DNA of 64,000 nucleotides from Massilia sp. CF038 (lineage in GTDB: Bacteria > Pseudomonadota > Gammaproteobacteria > Burkholderiales > Burkholderiaceae_D). Below, in pieces: positions 25,745 to 33,746 of the stretch. Each line of letters starts with the position of its first letter. Within the stretch, counting starts at the first letter, position 1. The notes below the pieces were generated by a model. That model searched no databases and was not told where the DNA came from. It worked only from the letters and a program-made list of their open reading frames with translations. The stretch spans positions 124,001 through 188,000 of the forward strand of contig NZ_FQWU01000002.1 in assembly GCF_900129765.1 (NCBI RefSeq), read 5' to 3'. A program made the position numbers and the translations under genes.

Positions 25745-26116
25745 ATGAAATCGCTGCTCGTCATTGCTGTCGTCTCTGCCCTGGGTGGCTGCGCGGTTGG
25801 CCCACCGGTGCAGCAGCGCTATGCGCAGCCGGCCGATCCGGGCCAGTGGCGCGTGGTGTCTGTCACGCCGGTGCCGACCGGTACCGGCGCCAGGGTTGCT
25901 GCCGAATCCAAGGATGGCACGCCGGTCGAATACTCCAGTGTGCCTGTTGCTCGCGCGCCCATCTATGCGCCAGCGCCCGTGTATGTACCGCCCCCCGTGT
26001 ACTACAGCGAGCCGGAGTATTACTGGCCGCCTGTGTCGCTCAGCCTCGGCTTTGTATTCGGCAACCGCTGGGGCTATGGCCGCGGTCACTACCGCGGCCA
26101 CGGACGGCGCCGGTAA
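25745..26116 (+). CDS. Small proline/tyrosine-rich lipoprotein
   Basis: 123-residue predicted lipoprotein: hydrophobic core LLVIAVVSA and lipobox LGGC (Cys at about 16), followed by a Pro/Tyr-rich segment (APAPVYVPPPVYYSEPEYYWPP) and a Gly/Arg/His-rich C-terminus. The start at 25745 is supported by AAAGGA upstream and by the lipobox position; the frame extends further upstream but without signal character. Similar small YXXP-rich lipoproteins occur in Burkholderiales; function unknown. Divergent from the kinase gene with 173 bp between, and closed by a hairpin terminator. Confidence 0.75.
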   Translation: MKSLLVIAVVSALGGCAVGPPVQQRYAQPADPGQWRVVSVTPVPTGTGARVAAESKDGTPVEYSSVPVARAPIYAPAPVYVPPPVYYSEPEYYWPPVSLSLGFVFGNRWGYGRGHYRGHGRRR

Positions 26117-26138
26117 ATACACCCGCATAGCGTTAAAA

Positions 26139-26173
26139 AAAGGGCGATTTTGGCAACAAAATCGCCCTTTTCC
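26139..26173 (+). terminator. Rho-independent terminator after lipoprotein gene
   Basis: 13-bp stem AAAGGGCGATTTT (26139-26151) / AAAATCGCCCTTT (26158-26170), loop GGCAAC, ending in T residues. Confidence 0.88.
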
Positions 26174-26215
26174 TCATGTAGAATCCTGCATCCACAAACG
26201 ATTCCAAAAATCAAC

Positions 26216-26242
26216 ATGCGTACGTCCCTGCCCGGCCCATGA
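26216..26242 (+). CDS. Possible 8-residue leader peptide overlapping the sensor kinase start
   Basis: ATG at 26216 opens an 8-codon frame (MRTSLPGP) whose TGA overlaps the ATG of the sensor kinase (ATGA). The kinase has no recognisable ribosome-binding site of its own, so coupled initiation is conceivable. No strong Shine-Dalgarno precedes this mini-frame either, and chance is possible. Confidence 0.25.
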   Translation: MRTSLPGP

Positions 26243-28437
26243 GACTGCGCTCCCATTACCTCCTGCTTGCCTTTTCGATCGTGCTGCCGATCGCCGTGTT
26301 TTGCGGCATCGCGCTGCGCATGCTCCAGCAAGCCCAGCACGACTCGGCGATCGGGCGCATTGAGGAAAGCGCCGGCCTGATTGCCCAAGTGATCGACGCT
26401 GATATTTTCCGCGCACAATCGGTCATCAAGGTGCTGGCGCTCTCGCAGACGTTGGCCAGAGGCGACCTGCCTGCCTTCTACGATGAAGCCAAGTTGGCCA
26501 GCGCTGGCCCCGGGGCCTGGATCATTCTGTACGACGAGCACGGCCAGCAACTCGTCAATACGCGCCGTCCCTTCGGTGAGCAATTACCCGCCCGCCCAGA
26601 TCCGGAGGCGGTGAGCAGCATGCTCGCCAGTGGCCGCGGCCAGGTATCGGACATGCGCTGGGGAATCGTCTTAAAAGGCAATTTCGTGATGGTGGAAGAA
26701 CCGATCCGCATGCCGGACGGGCGCCGCTACGTGATTGCCCAGGCGTTTTCGCCCGAATTCTTTGCCCAGGCTTTCTCACGCCGCCGTTTGCCAGCCAGCT
26801 GGCGCGTGGCCGTGCTCGACCGCAATGGCATCATCATTGCCCGCAGCGCCCGCGAGGGCGACTTCATCGGAAAACGCGTGCGCCCGCACACACTGCAAGT
26901 GATCAATAGCGCCACGTCGGGGGTGTTCCGCCATGCTTCCGGCGACGAAACCGAAGTGTACGACGCCTACACCCGTTCCGAGCGGGCCGGCTGGTCCATC
27001 ATCGTTGGCGCCCCGGTGGCCGAAATCAACGGCGCCGTGGTGCAAGGCATTTCCTTTATCTCCGCCGGGCTGTTCATCGCCCTGCTGGCCGCGCTGACAT
27101 TGGCGGTGTTTGCCGGCCGCCACGTGGTGCGTTTTGTGGCGCAGGCTTCCGAGGCTGCCGCCGCGCTGGGACGGGGCACCAGCGTCAGGCACCTGCGGCG
27201 CTCCGCGATCTACGAACTGGAATCACTGAACGATGCGCTGCGCGATGCCGGGCAACGCCTGCACACCGAAATGGCTTCGCGCGCGGCGGCCGAGAACGAA
27301 CGCAATGAGCTGCTGGTGCTCGAGCAGCAGGCACGGGCCCGCGCCGAACAGCAAAACACGGCCAAGGACGAGTTTCTGGCCATGCTCGGACACGAGCTGC
27401 GCAATCCGCTGAGCGCGGTCGCCGGCGCCGTGGACATCCTCGATCGTGGTGCCCAGATGGCGCCCGAGGCGAGCACGCGCGCGCGCGAAGTATTGCGGCG
27501 CCAGACTGAACACCTGCGCAAAATGGTCGACGATCTGCTGGAAGTGAATCGGGCCTTGATGGGCAAAGTCACCCTGCAGACAGAAACCGTGGACCTGGCC
27601 GACATTGCCCGGCGCGGCATCGATGCCTTGCACGCGAGCGCCCGCACCACCGGCTTCAGCTTGCACTTCGAGGGCGAGCGCGCGCTGGTGCTCGCCGATC
27701 CGGCGCGCCTGCTGCAAGTGGTGGACAATATTCTCGACAATGCCCTGAAATACAGCCCGGGCGGCGGACGCATCGCGGTCGCGGTGCACGCCATCGACGG
27801 CAGCGCCGTGCTGACCGTGCGCGATCAGGGACAAGGCATTCCTGCGGCCCTGCTGCCGCAGGTATTCGACATGTTCGTGCAGGGTGCGCAATCGCTGGCA
27901 CGCACCAGCGGCGGCCTGGGGATCGGTCTGGCCCTGGTGCGGCGCATGGTCGAACTGCATGACGGCAGCGTCAGCATCGACAGCGCCGGCGCCGGACTGG
28001 GCACCTGTGTGACGGTACGCCTGCCCCTGGCCGAGGCAGGGGCCGTGCCAGCCACGCCCCCGGCAAGCGCGCCGGCAGCGCCGCCGCGGCGCCGCGTCAT
28101 GCTGGTGGAAGACAACGACGATGCACGCGAGATGATGACCATGCTGCTCGACCTGCACGGTTGCGAAGTACATGCAGCCAGCAGCGGCCAGGCCGCCATT
28201 GCGCTGGCCCCGAGTGCGCAGCCGGTGCTGGCCTTCATCGACATTGGCTTGCCCGGGATGGACGGCTACACCGTGGCGCGCGCCCTCAAGGCCGACCCGG
28301 CAACGGCGCACATCGAACTGATTGCATTGACCGGCTACGGCAGCGAAGCCGACCGCCAGCGCGCGCGCGACGCCGGCTTCAAGCACCACTTCACCAAGCC
28401 GATCAGGCTTGAGGATCTGCAGACCGCGCTGGCGTGA
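26239..28437 (+). CDS. Hybrid sensor histidine kinase with Cache-type sensor and receiver domain
   Basis: 732-residue inner-membrane two-component protein. Membrane segments at about 6-25 and 265-290 bracket a periplasmic Cache/PDC-like sensor. The HisKA phospho-acceptor is H385 in MLGHELRNPLSAV. The HATPase_c domain has the N-box VDNILDNALKYSP and G-boxes RDQGQGIP and GGLGIGLALVR. A C-terminal receiver starts near 617 (MLVEDNDDA) with phospho-acceptor D668 (FIDIGLPGMDGY). No output regulator is adjacent, so the receiver may pass phosphate elsewhere. The N-terminal segment lacks a signal-cleavage site and acts as TM1. The stop overlaps the end of the convergent DUF72 gene by 35 bp. Confidence 0.92.
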   Translation: MRLRSHYLLLAFSIVLPIAVFCGIALRMLQQAQHDSAIGRIEESAGLIAQVIDADIFRAQSVIKVLALSQTLARGDLPAFYDEAKLASAGPGAWIILYDEHGQQLVNTRRPFGEQLPARPDPEAVSSMLASGRGQVSDMRWGIVLKGNFVMVEEPIRMPDGRRYVIAQAFSPEFFAQAFSRRRLPASWRVAVLDRNGIIIARSAREGDFIGKRVRPHTLQVINSATSGVFRHASGDETEVYDAYTRSERAGWSIIVGAPVAEINGAVVQGISFISAGLFIALLAALTLAVFAGRHVVRFVAQASEAAAALGRGTSVRHLRRSAIYELESLNDALRDAGQRLHTEMASRAAAENERNELLVLEQQARARAEQQNTAKDEFLAMLGHELRNPLSAVAGAVDILDRGAQMAPEASTRAREVLRRQTEHLRKMVDDLLEVNRALMGKVTLQTETVDLADIARRGIDALHASARTTGFSLHFEGERALVLADPARLLQVVDNILDNALKYSPGGGRIAVAVHAIDGSAVLTVRDQGQGIPAALLPQVFDMFVQGAQSLARTSGGLGIGLALVRRMVELHDGSVSIDSAGAGLGTCVTVRLPLAEAGAVPATPPASAPAAPPRRRVMLVEDNDDAREMMTMLLDLHGCEVHAASSGQAAIALAPSAQPVLAFIDIGLPGMDGYTVARALKADPATAHIELIALTGYGSEADRQRARDAGFKHHFTKPIRLEDLQTALA

Positions 28438-29164
28438 GCACGGCCAGCGCGTTGGGCACCGACGCGCCGGACGCGGTGTTATCAAACATGAGCCACACGT
28501 CGCGCCCCTGCGCTGCATGGGTGCGCGCGTCATGCCCGAGCCGGGCCAGATAGTCCGGATCGTACGAGGAATAATAGATGCGCGGCGAACCGTGCAAACG
28601 CGCGTACAGGGCGGCGCTGGTGGGCTCATGCGCGCCCGGCTGCCCCTTGGGCGGATCGGCAATCACGCGCGTGACGCCCCGCGCCGTCAACAAGGCGGTG
28701 GCCTCGGCACCGAACCAGTCCGGGTGGCGTGCCTCACACGCCACCATGCAGCCAACATGGTCCTGCAAGCGCGCAAAGAAATCGGCTGCCACAGCGGCGT
28801 CGAACCCCAGTTTGGGCGGTAGTTGTACCAGCACGCAACCGAGCTTCGCGCCCAGTGTGCCTGCCTCGGCGGCAAACTGGGCCAGCGGCGCGGCGATCGA
28901 CTGCAGACGCGCGTCATGGGTGATGGTGCGCGGCAGCTTGACGGAAAAACGGAAGGCATCCGGCACGCTGTCGGCCCACCGCGCATAGGTGGCAGCGCGG
29001 TGTGGCCGGTAAAACGACGAGTTGATTTCAACGGCGTTGAATACGGCCGCGTAGCGCTCGAGGTGGCTGCCCTCGAGCGGAAACGCGGCGCTTGCTGCGC
29101 GCGGAATGGTCCAGCCGGCGCATCCGATGCGAATTCGGCCCGATTGTGGAGACTGTTCTGACAT
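28403..29164 (-). CDS. DUF72 (YecE-like) protein
   Basis: 253-residue TIM-barrel-like protein of the widespread DUF72 family, biochemical role unknown. Family landmarks: RIGCAGWTIP at the N-terminus, ERYAAVFNAVEINSSFYR, FRFSVKLPRTITHDARL, GCVLVQLPPKLGFD, RHPDWF, YARLHGSPRIYYSSYDPDYLARL and DVWLMFDNTASGASVPNA. Length is normal. The 3' end overlaps the tail-to-tail sensor kinase gene by 35 bp. It starts 118 bp from the trxC start on the other strand. Confidence 0.9.
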   Translation of the reverse strand: MSEQSPQSGRIRIGCAGWTIPRAASAAFPLEGSHLERYAAVFNAVEINSSFYRPHRAATYARWADSVPDAFRFSVKLPRTITHDARLQSIAAPLAQFAAEAGTLGAKLGCVLVQLPPKLGFDAAVAADFFARLQDHVGCMVACEARHPDWFGAEATALLTARGVTRVIADPPKGQPGAHEPTSAALYARLHGSPRIYYSSYDPDYLARLGHDARTHAAQGRDVWLMFDNTASGASVPNALAVLTPARSADPQA

Positions 29165-29282
29165 GGCGCCCAGTCTAGCAGTCCCGCGCGCACTAGCGGA
29201 ACACCGTAGACCCGCTTCAGGTCTTACAATATGGGCATGCCGACAACATCACGCCATCCCATCATTCAACGCGGAGACACCC

Positions 29283-29726
29283 ATGAGTGAAGCCCAGCAC
29301 ATCGTCTGCCCCCACTGCGACGCCGTCAATCGGGTTGCACCGGAGCGCCTGAACGACCAGCCGGTCTGCGGCAAATGCAGCCGCGAGCTGTTTCTGGCCA
29401 AGCCGCTGGACGTGACTAGTGCGCGCTTTGCGCGCCACATCGAACGCAACGACATCCCGGTCCTGGTCGATTTCTGGGCGCCCTGGTGCGGTCCCTGCAA
29501 AATGATGGCGCCGGCCTACCACCAGGCCGCCCAGCGGCTCGAACCGGCACTGCGCCTGCTCAAGGTCGACACCGAAAGCGCGCAAGACCTGGCGGCACGC
29601 TACAACATCCGCAGCATCCCGACCCTTGCCCTGTTCCGCAATGGGCGCGAAGTGGCACGCCAGCCGGGCGCCATGGACAGCGCCGGCATCATCGCCTGGG
29701 TGCAGGCCCAGCTTGGCAAAGCTTAA
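29283..29726 (+). CDS. trxC: Thioredoxin 2 (TrxC)
   Basis: 148-residue zinc thioredoxin that reduces disulfides, typically under oxidative stress. An N-terminal zinc-binding module with two CxxC pairs (CPHC and CGKC, residues about 9-30) precedes a thioredoxin fold with active site WAPWCGPCK. The cis-Pro loop is IRSIPTLALFRNG. The start at 29283 is chosen because GGAGA lies just upstream and the Zn module begins immediately; the frame upstream has no thioredoxin character. The small membrane protein follows 24 bp downstream and may share a transcript. Confidence 0.95.
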   Translation: MSEAQHIVCPHCDAVNRVAPERLNDQPVCGKCSRELFLAKPLDVTSARFARHIERNDIPVLVDFWAPWCGPCKMMAPAYHQAAQRLEPALRLLKVDTESAQDLAARYNIRSIPTLALFRNGREVARQPGAMDSAGIIAWVQAQLGKA

Positions 29727-29750
29727 TCCGCAGTCAAACAAGGAAACCTC

Positions 29751-30113
29751 ATGAACCAGCCACTGACCATTGAACGCAAGGCCGAAGACGCCATCAACAT
29801 GGCGCGCATTTTGTATGCGGCCCACGCCGTCACCTTCTTCTTCTCGCTGGGACTGCTGTCGATCGTCCCCCTGATCATCAACTACGCCAAGCGCCCCGAC
29901 GCCGAAGGCACGATCGCCTACAGCCACCATGGCTGGATGATCCGCTCATTCTGGTGGTATGCAGCCTGGATGATCATCGGCGGCGTGCTGTTTGCCACCC
30001 TAATCGGCATTCCCATCGCGTTTGGCATCTGGGGCCTGGCATGGCTGTGGAAAGCCTATCGGCTGATCCGCGGCTTCATTGACCTGAACAACAACCGCGC
30101 CGCGCCGGAATAA
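29751..30113 (+). CDS. Small inner-membrane protein (DUF4870-like)
   Basis: 120-residue protein with two or three hydrophobic helices: AVTFFFSLGLLSIVPLIINY, FWWYAAWMIIGGVLFATLIGI and IAFGIWGLAWLWKAYRLI. The C-terminal YRLIRGFIDLNNN and the layout resemble bacterial DUF4870 or related transmembrane proteins of unknown function. AAGGAA lies 7 nt before the ATG. 24 bp after trxC on the same strand, so likely co-transcribed. Followed by a long palindromic REP-like element that could terminate transcription. Confidence 0.75.
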   Translation: MNQPLTIERKAEDAINMARILYAAHAVTFFFSLGLLSIVPLIINYAKRPDAEGTIAYSHHGWMIRSFWWYAAWMIIGGVLFATLIGIPIAFGIWGLAWLWKAYRLIRGFIDLNNNRAAPE

Positions 30114-30131
30114 GCCACCACGAAGTTGACC

Positions 30132-30219
30132 AACATCGCCCTCGCGAAGGCGGGGGCCTATACCATTTATCCGGATTAGTTGGCGTGGTATAGGCCCCCG
30201 CCTGCGCGAGGGCGATGTT
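30132..30219. repeat. REP-like palindromic element, copy 1
   Basis: Arms 30132-30165 and 30186-30219, 34 bp each with one mismatch, around a 20-bp loop. The arm begins AACATCGCCCTCGCGAAGGC. It lies between convergent genes and could act as a transcription barrier for both. Related copies are at 32877-32969 and 62790-62881. Confidence 0.88.
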
Positions 30220-30245
30220 AATGCTCTTTCAGGAAGAACAGGCGG

Positions 30246-31406
30246 CTACAGCGTGGCGAACGCCCGCGTCAGATCGGCAATCAGGTCCGGCGTCTCTTCC
30301 AGACCGATATACAGGCGCACCAGCGTGCCCGTGCTTTCCCACCCTGGCCGCATGGCCTGCATGCGGTACGGTACCGCCAGACTGTGGGCCCCGCCCCAGC
30401 TGTAGCCAATCCCGAACAAGGTCAGCGCGTCGACAAAGCGGTCGGTTTGCGCTTCCGTATAGCGAGCGTCAAAGACGACCGAAAACAAGCCGCCGGCGCC
30501 GCGGAAATCGCGCTGCCAGTGCGCGTGGCCGGGACAATCCTCAAACGCCGGATGCAGTACGCGCGCAATTTCAGGGCGGCCCTTGAGCCAGGCCGCAATG
30601 GCGCGCGCACTGGCATCGTGCGCATCAAAGCGCAGCTGCATGTGCGACAGGCCGCGCATCACCAGGTAAGCATCGTCGGCGCTCACGCCCAGCCCCAGGC
30701 GCATGTGCGCCAGGGCGATCCGGTCATTCAAAGCACGTTCGCGCGTGATCACCGCCCCCATCAGCACGTCCGATCCGCCCGACTGGTATTTGGTCAGCGC
30801 CTGCATGACGATATCGACGCCATGCTCAAAGCCGTTCAAGGCCAGGCCAGCGGACCAGGTATTGTCCAGCGCGACCAGCACGCCGCGCGCGCGTGCCGCC
30901 TTGCACAAGGCCGGCAAATCAGGCACCTCCATCGACACCGACCCGGGCGCCTCGGTCCACAGCAGCTTGGTATTGGGTGCAATCAGCTCGGCAATGCCGG
31001 CCCCGATCATGGGATCGTAATAGCGCGCGCTGATGCCAAAATCGGCGCTGAGCCAGCGTGCCATTTCGCGGTTCGGTGCATACACGTTGTCAGGCAAGAG
31101 CACATCGTCGCCTGCCTTGAGCAAACCCAGGTTGACCATGGCAATGGCGGCCAGCCCGCTGGGTGCCAGCAGGCAGAAACGGCCGCCATCAATGGCGGCC
31201 AGCTTGGCTTCGAGCGTGAAGGTGGTGGGCGTGCCGTGCAGGCCGTAAGTGTAGCCGTGCTTGGTTTTCCAGAGCCCGGCGCGCATGGCGCTGACGCTGG
31301 AAAACAGGACGGTCGATGCGTGATGGATGGCCGGCGGGAAGGCGGCGAAGCCTTCCGGCGGCTTGTAATCGCTGTGGATCAGCGCGGTTTGTGGCGACTT
31401 TTTCAT
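30246..31406 (-). CDS. metC: Cystathionine beta-lyase / Cys-Met metabolism PLP enzyme
   Basis: 386-residue PLP-dependent enzyme of the Cys/Met metabolism family, in methionine biosynthesis converting cystathionine to homocysteine, pyruvate and ammonia. The PLP lysine is K206 in LTKYQSGGSD, D181 (ALDNTWSAG) contacts the pyridine nitrogen, and HGYTYGLHGTPT gives the phosphate-binding and substrate residues of the neighbouring subunit. The pattern fits MetC better than MetB (WGGAHSLAVPY near the C-terminus). rimO lies 24 bp upstream on the same strand, so the two may be co-transcribed. Confidence 0.9.
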   Translation of the reverse strand: MKKSPQTALIHSDYKPPEGFAAFPPAIHHASTVLFSSVSAMRAGLWKTKHGYTYGLHGTPTTFTLEAKLAAIDGGRFCLLAPSGLAAIAMVNLGLLKAGDDVLLPDNVYAPNREMARWLSADFGISARYYDPMIGAGIAELIAPNTKLLWTEAPGSVSMEVPDLPALCKAARARGVLVALDNTWSAGLALNGFEHGVDIVMQALTKYQSGGSDVLMGAVITRERALNDRIALAHMRLGLGVSADDAYLVMRGLSHMQLRFDAHDASARAIAAWLKGRPEIARVLHPAFEDCPGHAHWQRDFRGAGGLFSVVFDARYTEAQTDRFVDALTLFGIGYSWGGAHSLAVPYRMQAMRPGWESTGTLVRLYIGLEETPDLIADLTRAFATL

Positions 31407-31430
31407 TCGCCAACTATACCAATTTCTGTC

Positions 31431-32810
31431 TTAGACGACAGAGGCCCACAAATCGTGTGCGTCAGCTGCCGTGACAGTCACGTCGGCGAATTCGCCCACC
31501 GTCAATTTCTTGCCGGGCACCAGGGAACGCTTGATGTGCACAACGCCATCGATTTCCGGCGCATCGGCGGAGGAACGGCCGATTGCCTCCTTGGCGCCGA
31601 CTTCATCGATCAGCACGCGAATGGTCTTGCCGACCTTGGCTTGCAGACGCTTGGCGGAAATTTCTTCCTGCAAAAGCATCACGCGCGCGCGGCGTTCTTC
31701 CCGCAGGGCTTCCGGCACCGGATTGGCCAGCTCGTTGGCAGTGGCGCCTTCTACCGGGGAATAGGCGAAGCAGCCAAGGCGGTCGATCTGCGCTTCCTTC
31801 AGGAATTCAAGCAGGTACTCGAACTCGGCTTCGGTCTCGCCCGGGAAGCCGGCAATAAAGGTCGAACGAATCGTCAGATCCGGATTCATGGCGCGCCAGG
31901 CCTGGATGCGGTCCAGATTCTTTTCGCCGCTGGCAGGACGCTTCATGCGCTTGAGCACATCCGGGTGGGCATGCTGCAAAGGGATGTCCAGGTAAGGCAG
32001 CACATGACCGCCGCTCATCATCGGGATGATCTGGTCCACATGCGGGTACGGATACACATAGTGCAGGCGCACCCAGGCGCCGTACGACTTGGCCAGTTCG
32101 CCCAGCGCTTCGACCAGCTGCGTCATGTGGGTCTTGACCGGACGGCCATTCCAGAAGCCGGAGCGGAACTTGACGTCCACGCCATAGGCGCTGGTGTCTT
32201 GCGAGATGACCAGCAATTCCTTGACGCCGGCCTTGAACAGGTTTTCCGCTTCCAGCATCAGGTCGGCGATCGGACGCGAGACCAGGTCGCCGCGCATCGA
32301 TGGAATGATGCAGAAGCTGCAACGGTGGTTGCAGCCTTCGGAAATCTTCAGGTAAGCATAATGCTTGGGGGTGAGCTTGATGCCTTGCGACGGCACCAGG
32401 TCAAAGAAGGGTTCATGCGGCTTTGGCAAGTGCAAGTGCACCGAATCCATCACTTCGGCCAGCGCATGCGGACCGGTCACGGCCAGCACTTTGGGATGCA
32501 CCTTCATGATGATGTCGTCGCCGGCGGCGTCTTTCTTGGCGCCCAGGCAGCCCGTGACGATCACGCGGCCGTTTTCGGCCAGCGCTTCGCCAATGGCATC
32601 GAGCGACTCCTGCACGGCGGCATCGATGAAGCCGCAGGTGTTGACGATGACGAGGTCGGCGCCATCGTAGGACTTGGCGGTGTCGTACCCTTCGGCGCGC
32701 AACTGGGTCAGGATCTGTTCGGAATCGACCAGCGCCTTGGGGCAGCCAAGCGAAACGAAGCCAACTTTAGGAGCGGCAGCAGGAAGGGGGATACGGCGCA
32801 ATTCGGACAT
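31431..32810 (-). CDS. rimO: Ribosomal protein S12 methylthiotransferase RimO
   Basis: Radical-SAM enzyme that adds a methylthio group to an aspartate of ribosomal protein S12. The three-part family architecture is complete over 459 residues: UPF0004 domain with cluster cysteines C23 ([12 protein letters not shown]), C59 and C88; radical SAM CxxxCxxC at C160, C164 and C167 ([10 protein letters not shown]); C-terminal TRAM domain. [12 protein letters not shown] is diagnostic of RimO rather than MiaB. Upstream is a REP-like element; downstream is metC. Confidence 0.97.
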   Translation of the reverse strand: MSELRRIPLPAAAPKVGFVSLGCPKALVDSEQILTQLRAEGYDTAKSYDGADLVIVNTCGFIDAAVQESLDAIGEALAENGRVIVTGCLGAKKDAAGDDIIMKVHPKVLAVTGPHALAEVMDSVHLHLPKPHEPFFDLVPSQGIKLTPKHYAYLKISEGCNHRCSFCIIPSMRGDLVSRPIADLMLEAENLFKAGVKELLVISQDTSAYGVDVKFRSGFWNGRPVKTHMTQLVEALGELAKSYGAWVRLHYVYPYPHVDQIIPMMSGGHVLPYLDIPLQHAHPDVLKRMKRPASGEKNLDRIQAWRAMNPDLTIRSTFIAGFPGETEAEFEYLLEFLKEAQIDRLGCFAYSPVEGATANELANPVPEALREERRARVMLLQEEISAKRLQAKVGKTIRVLIDEVGAKEAIGRSSADAPEIDGVVHIKRSLVPGKKLTVGEFADVTVTAADAHDLWASVV

Positions 32811-32876
32811 GATGGAGGCACAATAAAGCAGGGGAATCCGCTATTGTACCTTGTTGCCGCTGGCAATTGGTGGTCG

Positions 32877-32969
32877 TCGCCCTCGCGAAGGCGGGGGCCT
32901 ATTCCACGTGACCGGATTTGTCGGCGTGGCATGGGGCCGGTACATGCACCAACCCCTTCGCGAGGGCGA
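32877..32969. repeat. REP-like palindromic element, copy 2
   Basis: Arms TCGCCCTCGCGAAGG (32877-32891) and CCTTCGCGAGGGCGA (32955-32969) are perfect inverted repeats. The interior also carries the GCGGGGGCCTATTCCA segment seen in copy 1. Located between phaR (downstream end) and the rimO start. Confidence 0.85.
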
Positions 32970-32976
32970 TGAAACT

Positions 32977-33540
32977 TTACTTTTTATCTACAGGCGGCAC
33001 GACGGGCGGAAACGGGAATGCCCCAAAGATCGATTTACTCTGGCTCTGCATCTGCTCCTGCATCTGCACAAACAGATTTTTGCTCTGGTCGATGTAATTG
33101 TTCATCATGCCCTGCATCATTGGGCCCTGGACGTTCATGAACTGGGTCCACATCTCCGGGCTGAATGGCTTGCCCTCAAAGGCGCCAGTGGTGCCGCTGG
33201 TGAACTTGTTCTGGATGTCGGTGAACGCCTGGACGTTCTTTTCCAGGTAGGAGCCCATCATGCCCTGCATGGCGTGGCCATAGTAGCGGATGATCTGCGA
33301 CAGCACGCCCGAGGAAAACATCGGTGCGCCATTGGCCTCTTCTTCCAGGATGATTTGCAGCAGGATGCTGCGCGTCAGGTCTTCATTCGACTTGGCATCA
33401 ACCACGGTAAATTCGTCGGCATCGAGCACCAGCTGCTTGACATCGGTCAGCGTGATGTAGGAGCTGGTCTGGGTGTCATACAGGCGACGGTTCGGGTATT
33501 TCTTAATCAGGCGTTCGGTACTCTTTTTTGCACTACTCAT
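32977..33540 (-). CDS. phaR: Polyhydroxyalkanoate synthesis repressor PhaR
   Basis: 187-residue regulator that represses phasin and PHA-related genes and binds PHA granules. The N-terminal PHB_acc_N domain is clear (RLIKKYPNRRLYDTQTSSYITL), with a Lys/Arg-rich DNA-binding start. Two PHB_acc helices follow (LFVQMQEQ and similar), and the C-terminus is Gln/Pro-rich. Same strand as phaC, 206 bp downstream of it, with a terminator between. No phasin gene is visible in the window. Confidence 0.95.
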   Translation of the reverse strand: MSSAKKSTERLIKKYPNRRLYDTQTSSYITLTDVKQLVLDADEFTVVDAKSNEDLTRSILLQIILEEEANGAPMFSSGVLSQIIRYYGHAMQGMMGSYLEKNVQAFTDIQNKFTSGTTGAFEGKPFSPEMWTQFMNVQGPMMQGMMNNYIDQSKNLFVQMQEQMQSQSKSIFGAFPFPPVVPPVDKK

Positions 33541-33584
33541 CTCAAGGTCCGCTTATTGCGCCGCAGCGCTTTTATATTGATTTC

Positions 33585-33610
33585 GAAAAAAAAGCGGACT
33601 TCGGTCCGCT
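33585..33610 (-). terminator. Rho-independent terminator after phaC
   Basis: Stem AGCGGAC (33593-33599) / GTCCGCT (33604-33610) with TTCG loop. On the minus strand it is followed by eight U residues (33586-33593). It ends the phaC transcript 45 bp before the phaR start. Confidence 0.85.
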
Positions 33611-33746
33611 CCTGAATAGCCTACTTTTTGCATTATAGGATGGATATTCGCAAAAATACCACTTTGTCTCCTCCCGTGCAGCAATTATTGCGACGCACCT
33701 AAATAGGTGGGCTTGAGCAACAACGCTTATCGGCCTTTCAATGTCC

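Noticed and set aside
30384-32972. 862-codon frame on the + strand across metC and rimO
   Set aside because: It crosses two well-supported genes on the other strand and a REP element; high-GC artefact.
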